Below, in pieces: positions 50,444-59,320 of a stretch of DNA of 64,000 nt. Origin of the DNA: Tautonia plasticadhaerens (GTDB lineage Bacteria; Planctomycetota; Planctomycetia; Isosphaerales; Isosphaeraceae); NCBI RefSeq assembly GCF_007752535.1, contig NZ_CP036426.1, positions 4,154,001-4,218,000 of the forward strand, given 5' to 3'. Each line of letters opens with the position of its first letter. Positions within the stretch are counted from its first letter, which is position 1. Both the position numbers and the translations under genes were made by a program. The notes under the pieces are model-generated. The model did no database searches and was not told where the DNA came from. It was given only the letters and a program-made list of their open reading frames with translations.

Positions 50444-51004
50444 ATGCCCGTGACCCACGTCAACCGCCGCCGGGACACCTACTATCTGCACGCCGGCACG
50501 ACCCGGACCGGCAAGCCAGGGTACTGGTTCTCCAAGAGCGCCGAGGGCGATCTGGTCGAGGCGATCCCAGAGGACTACGAAATCTACGAGAACCCCGACG
50601 CCCAGGTGTTCCTGCGGAAGGTGCAGCCGCAGGTCATCACGCCGTTCGAGGTCGCCGTGGTCGAGCGCGGCCTGAAGCGGTACGCACCCGATCAGAACTG
50701 CATGGTCGATGTCCGGGGGGAGGACATCGTCGTCTACCATGCCGAGCGGGTGACGTTCGACATGGACCTCCCGTTCTTCGGAGTGCGGGAGTTGCCGCCC
50801 AGCTACCGGAACTACATGAAGGTGATGCGGTTCACCCTGATCGACGAGGACGAGCGGACGTTCCGGGTGCAGCGGTGGTGCTTCCGGGGCTCGATCGACG
50901 GCTGGATCGACCTCTGGTCGTCGGGGGGCAGCGGGCCGCTGGCCGATCTGGTCGAGCGATACCTCCCGCACATCGGCAAGGAGTCGTTCTACGAGTTGAT
51001 ATGA
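50444..51004 (+). CDS. Conserved-looking hypothetical protein
   Basis: This 186-residue protein starts THVNRRRDTYYLHAGTTRTG, KPGYWFSKSAEGDLVEAIPE, then DYEIYENPDAQVFLRKVQPQ and ERGLKRYAPDQNCMVDVRGE, ending with WIDLWSSGGSGPLADLVERY. It is mainly beta with a clear cytoplasmic profile. The pattern of paired short strands suggests a small alpha/beta domain. I cannot assign a family. Intact, and follows the SEC-C gene by 126 bp. Confidence 0.65.
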   Translation: MPVTHVNRRRDTYYLHAGTTRTGKPGYWFSKSAEGDLVEAIPEDYEIYENPDAQVFLRKVQPQVITPFEVAVVERGLKRYAPDQNCMVDVRGEDIVVYHAERVTFDMDLPFFGVRELPPSYRNYMKVMRFTLIDEDERTFRVQRWCFRGSIDGWIDLWSSGGSGPLADLVERYLPHIGKESFYELI

Positions 51005-51050
51005 GCGGGCCGGGGTGGACGAGCCCGGGGCGGCTTCAGGGATCGACGCC

Positions 51051-51200
51051 ATGGCATCGAGCACCACCATCCTGCCGTGCCCGGGTTGTCGGCGGCGCCT
51101 GCGGGTGCCGACGGGCCGGGGGACCTGATCCTGACATGCCCACGGAGCCGGGCGCGGTGGGACTGCTCACCCCCACCCGGCGACGAGCCCCGGAGCCGGC
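51051..51200 (+). pseudogene. Small zinc-ribbon gene with a one-base frameshift
   Basis: From ATG 51051: SSTTILPCPGCRRRLRVPTG, then TGA at 51126. One missing G in the G-run at about 51116-51121 moves the frame; the next frame continues GDLILTCPRSRARWDCSP. The intact form should be a CxxC...CxxC ribbon; the second CxxC has also become CPRS. Two lesions indicate a decayed gene rather than a sequencing slip alone. Confidence 0.6.
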
Positions 51201-51280
51201 TGACCCGAAGGCGGCGGTTGCCAAGCTGGATGGCCCGATCGGTGTGCGGATTCGAGGCCGAGAGCCGGGGGATCGGTCAC

Positions 51281-51862
51281 ATGAATGGTGCCGGGACGGG
51301 ACTCGATGGGCCCTCGCGCCCCCTCGACTTGGCGGGCCTCCTGATCACCCGCGTCCTCGCCGGCGGCCTGCTCGGTGCGGCGACGAACGCCGTGAACGGG
51401 GCCGTCAGCCCGACCTACTTCGTCACGATCATGGGCTGGCAGGGCGTCGAGGATGTCTGGCGCGCCAGCATCGCCCAGGACATCTTCGAGGGCCTGCTCT
51501 CCGGCGTCTTCTTCTCCCTGGTGTTCACGGTCGGCGTCGGCATCGTCACGAGGGCGGCCTGCCCCTATGGGTTCGCCCTCAAGCACCTGCTCGGCATCGT
51601 CGGGGCGGCCCTCATCTGCTGGGCCCTGGGCGGGCTCGCCGCCGTCGGCCTGGCCTCGCTGAGCCCGGAGTTCTACCGGCATGCGTTCATCGGGGTCCCA
51701 GGGGATGATCCTGCGATGCTCCGGTATGCCTGGGTCGGGGGCTCGATCTGGGGGGCCCAGTTGGGCGGCCTGGTCTCTGTACTCGTCGGCCTCGTGGTCT
51801 TCCGGGCGAATTGGCTCCGGCGAGCGTCCAATGACGCCACCCGTGGCAGCCCTGCCGTGTGA
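51281..51862 (+). CDS. Four-span membrane protein of unknown function
   Basis: The ATG at 51281 gives 193 residues with hydrophobic segments LAGLLITRVLAGGLLGAATN, LLSGVFFSLVFTVGVGIVT, LLGIVGAALICWALGGLAAV and GAQLGGLVSVLVGLVVF. Loops contain PTYFVTIMGWQGVEDVWRAS and SPEFYRHAFIGVPGDDPAML. Inner membrane, four helices with both ends cytoplasmic. No transporter or enzyme signature is visible. Confidence 0.7.
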   Translation: MNGAGTGLDGPSRPLDLAGLLITRVLAGGLLGAATNAVNGAVSPTYFVTIMGWQGVEDVWRASIAQDIFEGLLSGVFFSLVFTVGVGIVTRAACPYGFALKHLLGIVGAALICWALGGLAAVGLASLSPEFYRHAFIGVPGDDPAMLRYAWVGGSIWGAQLGGLVSVLVGLVVFRANWLRRASNDATRGSPAV

Positions 51863-52156
51863 CCGGGCGGGCGATCGTCGTCCAGTTCCACCCTGACGGC
51901 CCGATCCCCCGGTCGATACAGAGGATGGAAGGCATCCAGGCACCTGGACCTCTCCATGGCGTCGTTTCGCTCTGCGTCTTGGCGATGGGAGGGGATCGTC
52001 TCCCTGGGGCACCGGTCAAGAGAATCATCGGGCGCCAGTCACCGTCGAGCGAGTCCCCAGGGCTGCCGTCCGCGCAGGTCTCCAAGCAAGGGGAGGTGCC
52101 TCCCGGACGACCCGGGGGCGAGCACTCTCCGTCCCCCCAGGACTCCGGAGGCCAGC

Positions 52157-52984
52157 ATGGCGACAGGGGCCGTCTCCCCGACCGACTCATACCGCAGAGG
52201 GGCCGTCGATCTGCCCGGCGTGGCCCTGCATTACGTCGAGTGCGGGGCCGGGCCGCACGCCGTCGTCCTGCTGCACGGCTACACCGACTCGTGGCGGTCC
52301 TTCCGGTTGACCCTGCCCGGCCTGGCCCCGGCGTGCCGCTGCCTGGCCCTCGACCAGCGCGGGCACGGCCAGTCCCGCTACGACGGGGAGGACCTCTCCC
52401 CGGCGGCGTTCGCAGGCGATGTGGTCGCCCTCCTGGACCGGATGGGGATCGCGTCGGCGACCCTGGTCGGCCACTCGATGGGCAGCTTCATCGCCCGGCG
52501 GGTCGCCCTGGCGCGGCCCGATCGGGTCGAGCGGCTGGTCCTCGTCGGCTCCGGCCTGCGGGTGGACAACCCGGCGGTCCGGGAGGTCGAGGCCGGCGTG
52601 GCGCAGTTCGACGGGTCGGCCTCCCGGCCCTTCGTCGAGGAGTTCCAGTCGTCCTGCGTTTTCGACCTCGGCTCCGTACCGGCACCCTTCTTCGAGGAGT
52701 GCGTCGATGCGAGTGCCGGGGTCCCTCCCCGGGTCTGGAGGGCGGCACTCGCCGGGATGCTGGACGACGACGACCGGCACCTCCTGGGGCGGATCGGCCA
52801 GCCGACCCTGGTCATCGGCGGCCGGGAGGACGGCATCTTCGGCCGGGAGGAGCAGGAGGAACTGGCCAGGTCGCTGCCGGAAGGCCGCCTGCTGCTCTAC
52901 GATCGCTGCGGGCACTCGCCGCACTGGGAGCAGCCGGGGCGGTTTGTGGAGGACGTGCTCCGGTTCCTTCGGGAGACCGCCTGA
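52157..52984 (+). CDS. Alpha/beta hydrolase
   Basis: This 275-residue protein has VVLLHGYTDSWRSFRLTLPG (oxyanion loop), LALDQRGHGQSRYDGEDLSP, nucleophile elbow TLVGHSMGSFIARRVALARP (Ser), LVIGGREDGIF with the catalytic Asp, and YDRCGHSPHWEQP with the His. All three catalytic residues are present. There is no signal peptide, so it acts in the cytoplasm on an ester or similar bond. 51863-52156 before it shows no gene on either strand. Confidence 0.85.
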   Translation: MATGAVSPTDSYRRGAVDLPGVALHYVECGAGPHAVVLLHGYTDSWRSFRLTLPGLAPACRCLALDQRGHGQSRYDGEDLSPAAFAGDVVALLDRMGIASATLVGHSMGSFIARRVALARPDRVERLVLVGSGLRVDNPAVREVEAGVAQFDGSASRPFVEEFQSSCVFDLGSVPAPFFEECVDASAGVPPRVWRAALAGMLDDDDRHLLGRIGQPTLVIGGREDGIFGREEQEELARSLPEGRLLLYDRCGHSPHWEQPGRFVEDVLRFLRETA

Positions 52985-53082
52985 CGGCGCCACGGCCCCT
53001 GCTTCGGCTCCCGCTGGCGGCCTCGCCCCGGTATCCTTCCCGATGGTATCGCACTGGGCAGATACCACAGAGGTATGATCAC

Positions 53083-53664
53083 ATGCACGTGAGCCGCTGC
53101 GACTGGGCCAGGAACGACCTGGCGATCCGCTACCACGACGAGGAGTGGGGCGTGCCCACCCACGACGACCGGAGGTGGTTCGAGTTCCTGGTCCTCGAAG
53201 GCGCCCAGGCCGGGCTGAGTTGGGACACCATCCTCAAGAAGCGGGATCGTTACCGGGTCGTCTTCGATGGCTTCGCCCCGGAGGTCGTCGCCCGTTACGA
53301 CGGGGCGAAGATCGATGCCCTGCTCGCCGACCCGGGCATCGTCCGCAACCGCCAGAAGGTCCAAGCCGCCGTCAGGAACGCCGTAGCCTTCCTGAAGGTC
53401 CAGGAGGAGTTCGGCAGCTTCGACGACTACATCTGGCGGTTCGCCAGCGGGAGCCCGATCCGCAACGCCTGGCGGTCGATCTCGGAGGTGCCGGCCCGCA
53501 CCGAGCAGTCCGATGCCCTGAGCAAGGACCTGAAGCGGCGGGGGTTCACCTTCGTCGGCACGACGATCTGCTACGCCCTGATGCAGGCCACCGGCCTGGT
53601 CAACGACCACCTCGTCGGCTGCTTCCGGCACGCCGAGGTCGTCGGCCATCCGTCTGGCCGGTGA
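53083..53664 (+). CDS. tag: DNA-3-methyladenine glycosylase I
   Basis: This 193-residue protein is typical Tag throughout: RCDWARNDLAIRYHDEEWGV (Cys and His zinc ligands), DDRRWFEFLVLEGAQAGLSW (the catalytic Glu region), DTILKKRDRYRVVFDGFAPE, and at the end ICYALMQATGLVNDHLVGCF-RH with the remaining His and Cys ligands. It removes 3-methyladenine from alkylated DNA to start base-excision repair. The start ATG at 53083 keeps the family's N-terminal CxW. Stand-alone gene, intact. Confidence 0.93.
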   Translation: MHVSRCDWARNDLAIRYHDEEWGVPTHDDRRWFEFLVLEGAQAGLSWDTILKKRDRYRVVFDGFAPEVVARYDGAKIDALLADPGIVRNRQKVQAAVRNAVAFLKVQEEFGSFDDYIWRFASGSPIRNAWRSISEVPARTEQSDALSKDLKRRGFTFVGTTICYALMQATGLVNDHLVGCFRHAEVVGHPSGR

Positions 53665-53725
53665 CCGGATGGTGAATCCCCCGGTCCGATCACCGGCTTG
53701 AACTTCGCTGTCGCAAGTCTGATGC

Positions 53726-54538
53726 TCAGAGCTTGCCGAGCAGTTCCTTCCAGCGCTCCCAAGCCTGTTCACGGGCACGCCGGTTGGCCTCGTCGGCATC
53801 CGGCATGGCCCCGGCTCGGACGAAGCCGTGCCCGGCCCCCTCGTAGACCACCGGCTCGTAGACCTTGCCGGCCGCCTCCATCGCCTGCTTGACCTCCGGC
53901 ACCTGGCCGGTGATCCGGAAGTCGTCGCCGCCGTAGAAGCCGTAGACCGGAGAACCGATCTCCTTCATGGCCTCTTTCTCCGGGGCGGTGCCGTAGAAGA
54001 CGAACGTGGCGGCCACCTCGGGTTTGTCCGTGGCATGGCGGAACGCCTGCCCGCCGCCCCAGCAGAAGCCGGCCACGGCCACCTTGTCCGTCGTGGCCTC
54101 CAGCGAGCGGCCATAGGCCACCACGGCGTCCAGGTCGGCGGTCACTTGCTCGGGGGGAAGTTGGTAGATGCCCTCCCGGGCCGCATCGCCGGACGCGAAA
54201 CTGTCGGTGTCGCCGTCGTTCGGGCCGGTCTGGCTCAGGAGGTCGGGGGCGATGGCGACGTAGCCGGACTCGGCAAGCTCGTCGGCCACGCCCCGCTCGA
54301 AGTCGGTCAGGCCCCGGTTCTCGTGGATGACGACCACGGCGGGCACCGGGCGATCGACCTCCGGGTAGACGACCAGGGCGCGGACCGAGCGGCCCGCCTC
54401 GGTGTCGATGCGGACGAACTCGTGGTGGCGGGGCGACTGCTCCAGGCGTTCCCGGTTCGGGTCGGCCTCCTGGGCGGCGGCCGGGCCGGCGAGGAGCATG
54501 CAGGTCAGGGCGGGAAGCAGGATGGGGGATCGGGGCAT
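53726..54538 (-). CDS. Secreted dienelactone hydrolase family protein
   Basis: This 270-residue protein from the ATG at 54538 has a signal peptide (SPILLPALTCMLLAGPAAAQ). PAVVVIHENRGLTDFERGVA carries the family Glu, VAVAGFCWGGGQAFRHAT the nucleophilic Cys, VYGFYGGDDFRI the Asp, and YEGAGHGFVRAG the His. All catalytic residues are in place. Exported family members in planctomycetes probably act on esters or lactones of environmental origin rather than chlorocatechol intermediates. Confidence 0.85.
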   Translation of the reverse strand: MPRSPILLPALTCMLLAGPAAAQEADPNRERLEQSPRHHEFVRIDTEAGRSVRALVVYPEVDRPVPAVVVIHENRGLTDFERGVADELAESGYVAIAPDLLSQTGPNDGDTDSFASGDAAREGIYQLPPEQVTADLDAVVAYGRSLEATTDKVAVAGFCWGGGQAFRHATDKPEVAATFVFYGTAPEKEAMKEIGSPVYGFYGGDDFRITGQVPEVKQAMEAAGKVYEPVVYEGAGHGFVRAGAMPDADEANRRAREQAWERWKELLGKL

Positions 54539-54763
54539 GGCTGTCGTCTCCCTAGGGAACCGTCTCGTATCCGGCCGGTGACGATCCGGCGATTCCACCA
54601 ACGACCGTGATCGCCCGTGGACGGACGTCGAAGCACGAATCCATCGGCCTGCCCGTGTGCAGGCCACGAACCGAACCAAGGTCGCCTGCTCGGAGCAGTG
54701 GAAGTTCGATGCATCAGGCGGTGAGGCGATCTGTTCGATCGAATGCCGCCCGCTGACGCCCCG

Positions 54764-55432
54764 TCAATCGAGCCGCTTCACCTGGATGTTCCGGACCGAG
54801 AAGGGCTGCCCGTGGTCCTGGATCGCGATCCGGCCCTCGTCGGCGAGTTCCTTGTCGGCGGGCTTCTTCTCCTCCAGGTCGAAGTCCTGGACGAGCGTGC
54901 CGTTGAGCAGGACCTTCAGCCAGGTGCCGACGAGTTCGACGGTCATCTGGTTCCACTCGCCCGGCTCTAGGCTGGCGTTCTCCAGCGGGGGCGAGGTGCC
55001 GATGACGCCGCCCATGTCGTGATTGGTCAGGGGCGTGTCCTGCCCGTAGTTGTCCAATATCTGGACCTCCCAGCCGTGGGCGGTGGCATCGGACTCGTCG
55101 CTGATCCGGAAGTAGAGGCCGGAGTTGCCGCCCTCCTCGTACTTGAAGTCGAGATCGACCACGAAGTCCTTGTATTCGCCGGGCAGCCACAGGTAGGAGC
55201 CGTAGCGTTCCCACCCCTCCTCACCCGGGCGGGGGACGAGGACGAGCGAGCCGTCCTCACGAATCTTCCAGTTCCCCTCGGTCTCGATCTCGTCGAGGTC
55301 GCTGCCGTCGTAGATGACCTGGAACCCCTCGGCGGGGAACTCGGGGTGGGTCGGTCCCCGATCGGCCTCGTCGGCGAGGACGGGGCCGGACACGAGCGCG
55401 GAGAGAAGAAGGGAGAGGCTGAGCGGCTTCAT
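54764..55432 (-). CDS. Secreted DUF1080 (3-keto-disaccharide hydrolase-type) protein
   Basis: This 222-residue protein has a signal peptide (LSLSLLLSALVSGPVLA), then FQVIYDGSDLDEIETEGNWK, SYLWLPGEYKDFVVDLDFKY, EEGGNSGLYFRISDESDATA, HGWEVQILDNYGQDTPLTNH and EWNQMTVELVGTWLKVLLNG. This is the complete jelly-roll DUF1080 fold, including GNSGLYFR and the GWEVQILDN motif. Members cleave 3-keto-glycosides outside the cytoplasm, often with a Gfo/Idh/MocA dehydrogenase elsewhere; one is present at 6.0-7.1 kb though not linked. Confidence 0.88.
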   Translation of the reverse strand: MKPLSLSLLLSALVSGPVLADEADRGPTHPEFPAEGFQVIYDGSDLDEIETEGNWKIREDGSLVLVPRPGEEGWERYGSYLWLPGEYKDFVVDLDFKYEEGGNSGLYFRISDESDATAHGWEVQILDNYGQDTPLTNHDMGGVIGTSPPLENASLEPGEWNQMTVELVGTWLKVLLNGTLVQDFDLEEKKPADKELADEGRIAIQDHGQPFSVRNIQVKRLD

Positions 55433-55633
55433 GGGGGGCGGCCTTTCGGGTTCTCGAAGCGGAGTTCGCCGTCTCGGGGCAGTATGCAGGTCGGAGTTTG
55501 GTGGGACAAGACCCCCGGACCGTCACGGCCGGGGCGACCGATCGGGGTGAGGGCGTGGTCCCGGGGCGGGATGCCGTCGCACCACGAGGCCCGTGAGGAG
55601 GGGCCGAGGCCGGGGACCCCGGAGGATGACAGG

Positions 55634-56242
55634 ATGAAGCTCTCGGAGATCGTGCCGTGGGGGCGGTCCTTCGACGAATACGCCCTGATGTTCTCCCTCT
55701 CGGGCGTGGACCTCCCGGGTCGGACCCTCGGCTGCGGCGACGGCCCGGCCAGCTTCAACGCCGAGGCCACGGCGGCGGGCCACGCCGTCGTCTCCTGCGA
55801 CCCGATCTACGCCCTCCCGGCGGGCGCCATCCGTCTCCGGGTGGAGCAGACCTACGAGGCCATCATCGGCCAGGTGAGGCGGCAGCCCGAGCGCCACATC
55901 TGGGACCGCTTCCATGATCCCGACGACCTGGGCCGACATCGCCTCACGGCGATGGGCCGCTTCCTCGACGACTTCGGGCGCCGTCGGGGGTCGGGGCGCT
56001 ACCTCGCCGCCGCCCTGCCGAGGCTGCCGTTCGCCGACGGCTCGTTCCGGCTGGCCCTCGTCTCCCACCTCCTGTTCCTGTACGGGGAGGGCGAGGGGCT
56101 GGGCGGGGCGACCCATGTCGCCTCGGCGTTGGAGTTGATGCGCGTGGCCGGGGAGGTCCGCATCTTCCCGCTGCTGGGCCTGGACGGCCGCCTGTCGCCG
56201 CACATCGCCCCCGTCCGCTCGGCCCTGGAGGCGGCGGGAGGC
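55634..56242 (+). pseudogene. SAM methyltransferase-like gene lacking its C-terminus
   Basis: ATG at 55634 with GGAGGATGACAGG upstream. The ~200 coherent residues read KLSEIVPWGRSFDEYALMFS, RTLGCGDGPASFNAEATAAG (glycine motif), AVVSCDPIYALPAGAIRLRV, RYLAAALPRLPFADGSFRLA, LVSHLLFLYGEG and MRVAGEVRIFPLLGLDGRLS. At about 56240 the frame enters antisense nucleoside-hydrolase DNA and runs on to 56698. The last strand-helix unit of the methyltransferase is missing. The upstream part is typical of a planctomycete-type SAM-binding protein. Confidence 0.7.
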
Positions 56243-56713
56243 CGACACGGCGTCGGTCGCCGGCCCCAGGGCGATGATCCAGAGCGGGTCCTCCGGCGTG
56301 CCGGCCATGGCTCGCTCGACGAGGAAATCGACGCCCTCGGACTCCGTGGGGATGCTGCCGTATTGGAGCGGGTGGGACCCGAGCTTGACGGGATACGTCC
56401 CCGCCATGCCGGCCTTCTCCATCACGGCCTCGATCTCCCGGGCCGAGCGTTCGATGCCCTCCGGCCCCCCCTTGTCGCCGTAATGGGCGGCGACGAAGCC
56501 CTCGATCTCGAACCGCTCGGGACTCAGCAGGGCCAGGGCGACGGCGTACTGGTCGTCCACCTCGTTGGCGCAGTCGGCGTCGATGACCACCCGGATCGAC
56601 TCGCCCGGCGGCAGGATCGTCGGCACCCGGCGGTCCTGGGCGGGGGCCAAGTTCGTGGCGAGGGTCATGCCGAGGGCCAGAGTCAACACGATCAATGATC
56701 TGGGCGATCTCAT
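56243..56713 (-). pseudogene. Secreted nucleoside hydrolase, C-terminal half missing
   Basis: From the ATG at 56713 there is a signal peptide (SLIVLTLALGMTLATNLAPA), then IRVVIDADCANEVDDQYAVA with the D-x-D...DD calcium site, ERFEIEGFVAAHYGDKGGPE, TESEGVDFLVERAMAGTPED and PLWIIALGPATDA. At about 56240 the homology ends; the remaining ~170 residues expected for the family are replaced by antisense methyltransferase sequence. The start overlaps the stop of the hemolysin III gene by 4 bp. Confidence 0.75.
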
Positions 56714-57474
56714 CGGCTGGGCTCCGGGGCCTGAGTCAGGTGTCGGTGAGCCGGTGTGGCGGGGCAAGCGGATGCCGAGGTCGTGACCCCGGCACCCAGA
56801 TCATGCGAGACTCCCCGAGGACCCGGCCCGGACGGCACGACCAGCGTCAGGACCAGATGGAAGTGGGCCAGGCTGCCGGCGATCACGAACAGGTGGAACA
56901 ACTCGTGGGCCCCGAAGTGCCCCGGCCATAGCACCGGCCAGCCGAGCAGGTTGAGCACCGCCCCCACGCTGTAGGACAGGCCGCCGATGACCAGCGGTCG
57001 CAGGGCGCGGTGCGACACGACCCGGGCGAGTTCGACATAGCAGATGATGCCGCCCCAGCCCATCCCCAGGTACAGCCCGGTGGCCAGCGGGATCGGCATC
57101 CGCAGCCCCAGGGCCAGCAGCGCCGAGGTGCCGGCGGCGACGGCCCAGACGCTCGCCAGGGTGCCCCAGCGCCAGCGGCCCCGCATCAGGCCCCAGGCCA
57201 GCGGCGTGTAGGTACCGGCGATCAGCAGGAAGATGCCGATGTGGTCCAGGCGGCCCCAGACGGCGAGCCGATCCGCCGGCAGGTCGATGCCGTGGTTGAG
57301 GGTGCTGGCGGCATAGCAGAAGGCCAGGCACAGGCCGTAGATCGTCAGGGCCAGCCGCCGGGCCGGGTCGCCGCCGCTGCGCCGCCAGAGCAGCAGGAGG
57401 CCGAGCACCGCCAGCACGAATCCGGCGCCGTGGGTCCAGGTGCTCGCCGGCTCGCGCGGGTCGAAGAAGTCCAT
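56710..57474 (-). CDS. Hemolysin III / TrhA-family membrane protein
   Basis: This 254-residue protein from the ATG at 57474 has seven hydrophobic segments. The family's conserved polar positions are present: EPASTWTHGAGFVLAVLGLL, CYAASTLNHGIDLP (the S-x-x-x-H equivalent), LDHIGIFLLIAGTYTPLAWG and HFGAHELFHLFVIAGSLAHF, supplying the metal-site His/Asp residues of PAQR-type proteins. Despite the name it is not shown to be a toxin; roles in membrane homeostasis are proposed. The C-terminal tail is Pro/Thr-rich and probably disordered. Confidence 0.85.
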   Translation of the reverse strand: MDFFDPREPASTWTHGAGFVLAVLGLLLLWRRSGGDPARRLALTIYGLCLAFCYAASTLNHGIDLPADRLAVWGRLDHIGIFLLIAGTYTPLAWGLMRGRWRWGTLASVWAVAAGTSALLALGLRMPIPLATGLYLGMGWGGIICYVELARVVSHRALRPLVIGGLSYSVGAVLNLLGWPVLWPGHFGAHELFHLFVIAGSLAHFHLVLTLVVPSGPGPRGVSHDLGAGVTTSASACPATPAHRHLTQAPEPSR

Positions 57475-57782
57475 GGGGCCTCGACGGGATGGGGCGGATG
57501 ATCGGGATCGCAGGGCGAGGCGCTCATGCAAGGTCGGGGCCGGGATGCGGCCGACCCGGTGACGCCCCTGATGGCCGAACTTCGTATCGCCCCCGCCTGC
57601 CCCCGGTTATACTGGCCCCCGGTTGGTCTGACGACCGAGCAAGCTGAAGTAGGCCCGTCCACGACACCTGCTGCCGCCTTCCTCCCTCGCCGTTCCCGCC
57701 GATCGGGCTCGCCCTTGAGCCCCGTTCCCCCCGGCCCGGGACGAATCGCAGGGCCGGCATGTTCGCGTCCAGGAGAGCAGCG

Positions 57783-58139
57783 GTGGGCAAGAAGCTATAC
57801 GTCGGCAACCTGACCTACGGGGTCAGCAGTTCGGACCTGGAGCAGTTGTTCTCGCAGTTCGGCACCGTGCAGAGCGCCCAGGTGATCGAAGACCGGGAGA
57901 CGGGCCGCAGCAAGGGCTTCGGCTTCGTGGAGATGGACACCGAGGCCCAGGCCCAGGCCGCCATCGACGGCCTCAACGACCGGGAGCACGACGGGCGTCG
58001 GCTGACGGTCAACGAGGCCAAGCCCCGTGAGGATCGTGGCGGTGGCGGTGGCGGCGGCTACGGCGGTGGGCGTGGCCGAGGGGGTGGCGGCGGCTACGGC
58101 GGCGGCGGCGGTTATGGGGGCGGTGGCGGGCGATATTGA
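57783..58139 (+). CDS. Glycine-rich RRM RNA-binding protein
   Basis: AGGAGAGCAGCG directly before the GTG at 57783 favours it over the ATG at 57759. The 118-residue product has RNP2 KKLYVGNLTYGVSSSDLEQL, RNP1 SKGFGFVEM, then AAIDGLNDREHDGRRLTVNE and a long Gly/Arg/Tyr tail (GGGGGGGYGGGRGRGGGGG). It is the second RRM gene of the window; the RRM parts are closely similar, while the tails differ in length. A stem-loop follows the stop. Confidence 0.9.
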   Translation: MGKKLYVGNLTYGVSSSDLEQLFSQFGTVQSAQVIEDRETGRSKGFGFVEMDTEAQAQAAIDGLNDREHDGRRLTVNEAKPREDRGGGGGGGYGGGRGRGGGGGYGGGGGYGGGGGRY

Positions 58140-58162
58140 TCACCCCCCTGGTCGATGACCAT

Positions 58163-58190
58163 CGGGGAGCCCGCTCGTTCGGGCTCCTCG
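58163..58190 (+). terminator. Hairpin after the second RRM gene
   Basis: CGGGGAGCCCG (58163-58173) pairs with CGGGCTCCTCG (58180-58190), with one G-T pair and loop CTCGTT, 24 nt after the stop codon. It lacks a clear U-run. Confidence 0.6.
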
Positions 58191-58257
58191 ATCCCTCCGG
58201 CGGTTGCCTTTGGAATGGCTTCCTCGGTGACCTCGATCCCATCCACCGGGAGGCCCG

Positions 58258-58452
58258 ATGTATCCGAAGCACGTCCCCACGCCGATCTCGACCCGGGCAC
58301 GCTGCCCGGTCTGCCGGCAACCCGTCTACTCCCGGGCCGGCATCCACCCGCAGTGCGCGGAGCGTCAGGCCGAGCCGCCCAGGACTAAGGTCAAGGCGGC
58401 GAAAGCATCCGAGCCGCCCGCACCGGAATCCGTCGGTGTCGAGGCCATCTGA
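58258..58452 (+). CDS. Short Cys-motif protein
   Basis: ATG 58258 preceded by GGGAGG gives 64 residues: STRARCPVCRQPVYSRAGIH and PQCAERQAEPPRTKVKAAKA. The C-x2-C-x13-H-x2-C pattern is a possible zinc knuckle, followed by a Lys/Ala/Pro-rich tail. Similar short proteins are found singly in planctomycete genomes; role unknown. Confidence 0.6.
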   Translation: MYPKHVPTPISTRARCPVCRQPVYSRAGIHPQCAERQAEPPRTKVKAAKASEPPAPESVGVEAI

Positions 58453-58774
58453 GCCGCCCCCGGTCCCGCTCGCTCGGTCATCCGTCAGGCTGCCGACTCG
58501 GGGCGGTGACCTGATGCCAGGGGCCCAGGTGGCAACCCGTCGCCATCGGGCCCCGCGCAAGAAAGAAGGCGGGCCGCCGCCTGCGGACACCGCCTGTTGG
58601 TGGTCAGGTCGTGAAGGGGCCTACGGGCAAGGTATCGCCTCCTTTCGACGCATCGACCGTGGGCCGCCCCGGCTCAGCCCTCGGGAGCGGCCCAACTGAA
58701 TGCTATGACCCGGGTCCCGGGCGCGTCAATGGGGTCAGTTGTCGACGGGGGGCGGCCCATCATCCCGGGGCGAA
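58453..58774. other. 322-bp intergenic region, no gene seen
   Basis: No frame on either strand has coding character. It lies between the stop of the Cys-motif protein and the 3' end of the convergent carbonic-anhydrase-like pseudogene, so it needs only terminators. Confidence 0.45.
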
Positions 58775-59283
58775 TCAGCCCTTCATCGTCGGAGGTGCGA
58801 TCGGGAAGTCGCCGTCCCGATGCCGCCGGGCCTCCTCCACGTAATGCCGCCAGGCGTGGTCGATCCGCCCTCGCATCGCCTCGTCGACCTGCCGAACGAC
58901 CTTGCCGGGCACGCCCAGAACCAGGGAGTCGGGAGGGACCTCCGTCCCCTCGGTCAGCATCGCCCCCGCTCCGACGACCGAGCCGCTGCCGACCCGGACG
59001 CCGTTGAGCAGGATCGCCCCCATCCCGATCAGGCAGTCGTCCTCGACGATGCAGCCGTGGAGGATGGCCCGGTGCCCCACCGTGACCCGACGCCCGATGA
59101 CGCAGGGGACGCCCGGGTCGGCGTGGACCATCGAGAGGTCCTGGACGTTGGTCCCCTCGCCGACCTCGATCCGCTCGGTGTCGCCCCGGATGACCGAGTT
59201 GTACCAGACGCTCGCATCCCGGCCGAGGTGAACGTCCCCGAGGACGACGGCCCGGCGGCGATGAAGGCGGATGGGTCGATCAT
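58775..59283 (-). pseudogene. Gamma-class carbonic anhydrase-like gene with one-base frameshift
   Basis: From ATG 59283: IDPSAFIAAG. A G appears to be missing in the G-run near 59253-59256; the neighbouring frame then gives VVLGDVHLGRDASVWYNSVI, RGDTERIEVGEGTNVQDLSM, VHADPGVPCVIGRRVTVGHR and AILHGCIVEDDCLIGMGAIL. The left-handed beta-helix hexapeptides and the three His metal ligands (VHADP, VGHRAILHGC) are all present. A single base restores the full ~169-residue gene. Either a very recent loss or a base-calling error in a homopolymer. Confidence 0.8.
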
Positions 59284-59320
59284 GCGACGGCCCCGCTCCC
59301 CTGTCCCGACACGCGCTCGA

